In this document: one piece after another, positions 5,855 through 6,851 of the stretch
How the letters are laid out: every line of letters begins with the position of its first letter
Numbering within the stretch: position 1 is the first letter of the stretch
Assembly (NCBI GenBank): GCA_029883045.1
Contig: JAOUJU010000090.1
Coordinates: forward strand, 1-6,851
Direction: 5' to 3'
DNA length: 6,851 nucleotides
From: Rhodospirillaceae bacterium
GTDB taxonomy: Bacteria; Pseudomonadota; Alphaproteobacteria; Rhodospirillales; Magnetovibrionaceae
Notes under the pieces: generated by a model
The model's input: only the letters and a program-made list of their open reading frames with translations
What the model was told of the DNA's origin: nothing
Databases searched by the model: none
Translations under genes and position numbers: made by a program

Positions 5855-6851
5855 ATCCTTCGATCTTTGAAAAGTCTGCTATTTGGTTCATGGTCACAAC
5901 CATGCCCGACAGCAACCTTAGGCGGTTTACCCTGAGGTTTTTATCATCGGCATTAACGGTAACGTTATCAAAAAACCTATCAACCACTGGGCGCAGCTTG
6001 GCCAGATGGGACATGGCGTCTTCGAATTTTTCAGCATCAAGCAACGGTGCGGTATTGTTTTTGCTATCTAATAGGGTTGAATTAAGCAACTTTTCTTCTT
6101 CCTGTTCCAACGCATTACCATCAGGCGCATCGCCATAAGATACGCCATCTTTCTTTTCTTCAATTTTTAATATGTTGGCGGCACGTTTGTGCGCGGCCAA
6201 CAAATTGGCACCGTCATCGGTTTTAACAAAGCCTGATAGCGCATCAACCCGGGCCAACAAACGAACAAGGTCATCTTCGTCCCCTGCTGACATAACCGCG
6301 TCAATCAAATCATGGCGCACACCTTCGGATTTAAGGTGGACTTTCAAACGCTCGGCAAAAAATGAAATCAAATCATAGGCAATTGTTTTACCGCCTGCAA
6401 TTTCGAACACTTTTTTAAGGTTCAGACGAAGTTTATTTTCAACAATCAACCGAATTACCCCCAATGCCGCACGACGAAGCGCAAACGGGTCTTTTGATCC
6501 GGTGGGTTTTTCATCAATGGTCCAAAAACCAACCAATGTGTCAATTTTATCTGCCAGTGCCACCGCCACCGAAACGGGCGCGGTCGGGCAGTTATCGTTC
6601 GGGCCCAATGGGGAATAATGTTCGGCAATGGCATTTGCCACATCCGCGCTTTCGCCATCGTTTAACGCTAAATAACGCCCCATAATTCCCTGAATTTCAG
6701 GCAGTTCGCCAACCATGCCGGAAACCAAATCACATTTGGCAAGGCGGGCTGCCGAACGCACGGCATTTTTATCTGCACCGGGGATAAAATCGGCAATGCT
6801 TGCGCCCAAGGCTTGCACGCGGTCCATTTTATCATCAACCGTTCCCAGTTT
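5853..6851 (-). CDS. glyS: Glycyl-tRNA synthetase beta subunit, N-terminus cut by window edge
   Basis: The reading frame enters from the right edge with KLGTVDDK and continues for 332 residues to a TAA at 5855-5853. Full GlyS has about 690-700 residues, so roughly the C-terminal half is seen. The Met at 6827 is internal, not the start. Diagnostic stretches in order are LAKCDLVSGMVGELPEIQG, GIMGRYLAL, ADKIDTLVGFW and GSKDPFALRRAALGVIRLI, all typical of the class IIc heterotetrameric enzyme, then a C-terminal DALR-type anticodon-binding region with FFDNVTVNADDKNLRVNRL. With the alpha subunit GlyQ it charges tRNA-Gly with glycine in the cytoplasm, using ATP and releasing AMP and PPi. glyQ is expected just beyond the right edge. 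The gene is followed at 14 bases by ppdK, an order known in many alphaproteobacteria. Nothing unusual is seen in the visible half. Confidence 0.97.
   Translation of the reverse strand, partial: KLGTVDDKMDRVQALGASIADFIPGADKNAVRSAARLAKCDLVSGMVGELPEIQGIMGRYLALNDGESADVANAIAEHYSPLGPNDNCPTAPVSVAVALADKIDTLVGFWTIDEKPTGSKDPFALRRAALGVIRLIVENKLRLNLKKVFEIAGGKTIAYDLISFFAERLKVHLKSEGVRHDLIDAVMSAGDEDDLVRLLARVDALSGFVKTDDGANLLAAHKRAANILKIEEKKDGVSYGDAPDGNALEQEEEKLLNSTLLDSKNNTAPLLDAEKFEDAMSHLAKLRPVVDRFFDNVTVNADDKNLRVNRLRLLSGMVVTMNQIADFSKIEG

Noticed and set aside
1..6851. Mobile element, CRISPR array, toxin-antitoxin or defence system
   Set aside because: No transposase or integrase, no spaced direct repeats, no terminal inverted repeats and no defence-type protein motif were found. 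Base composition looks even across the genes.

Overview
The window is a stretch of bacterial chromosome, most likely from an alphaproteobacterium of moderate G+C (mid-40s percent by eye). The lineage call is inference. It rests on the glyS-ppdK gene pair, the alphaproteobacterial style of the GlyS, PPDK and YgfZ sequences, and a family 9 (heptosyltransferase-like) glycosyltransferase, which implies a Gram-negative envelope. No mobile element, tRNA, rRNA, CRISPR array or defence gene is visible.

Layout from left to right. At 1-702 (minus) lies the first 234 residues of a family 9 glycosyltransferase that runs off the left edge. At 703-954 is a 252-base divergent intergenic region with several short dyads. 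It also holds a minus-strand small ORF (714-929) with one hydrophobic segment, which may or may not be real. At 955-1857 (plus) is a YgfZ/CAF17-like folate-binding Fe-S maintenance protein. It is followed after 89 bases by a class I SAM-dependent methyltransferase of unknown substrate at 1947-2606 (plus). Converging on that gene is a minus-strand run that reads, in transcription order, glyS (3' part, 6851-5853), ppdK (5838-3142) and a thioredoxin-type arsenate reductase (3124-2630). The gaps in this run are 14 and 17 bases, so it looks like one operon, probably with glyQ just outside the right edge.

How the genes work together. GlyS is the beta subunit of glycyl-tRNA synthetase, whose reaction releases AMP and PPi. 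PPDK interconverts pyruvate + ATP + Pi with PEP + AMP + PPi, so the synthetase by-products are substrates of PPDK in its ATP-forming direction. Whether that is why the genes are linked is inference. The arsenate reductase is attached to this housekeeping operon with no arsR, arsB or acr3 nearby. The plus-strand pair (YgfZ and the methyltransferase) and the glycosyltransferase have no obvious shared pathway with it.

Overall this is an ordinary housekeeping region. The parts most worth a second look are the dyad-rich divergent intergenic region, the small ORF inside it, and the operon placement of the lone arsC. I found no convincing evidence of a new biological system.
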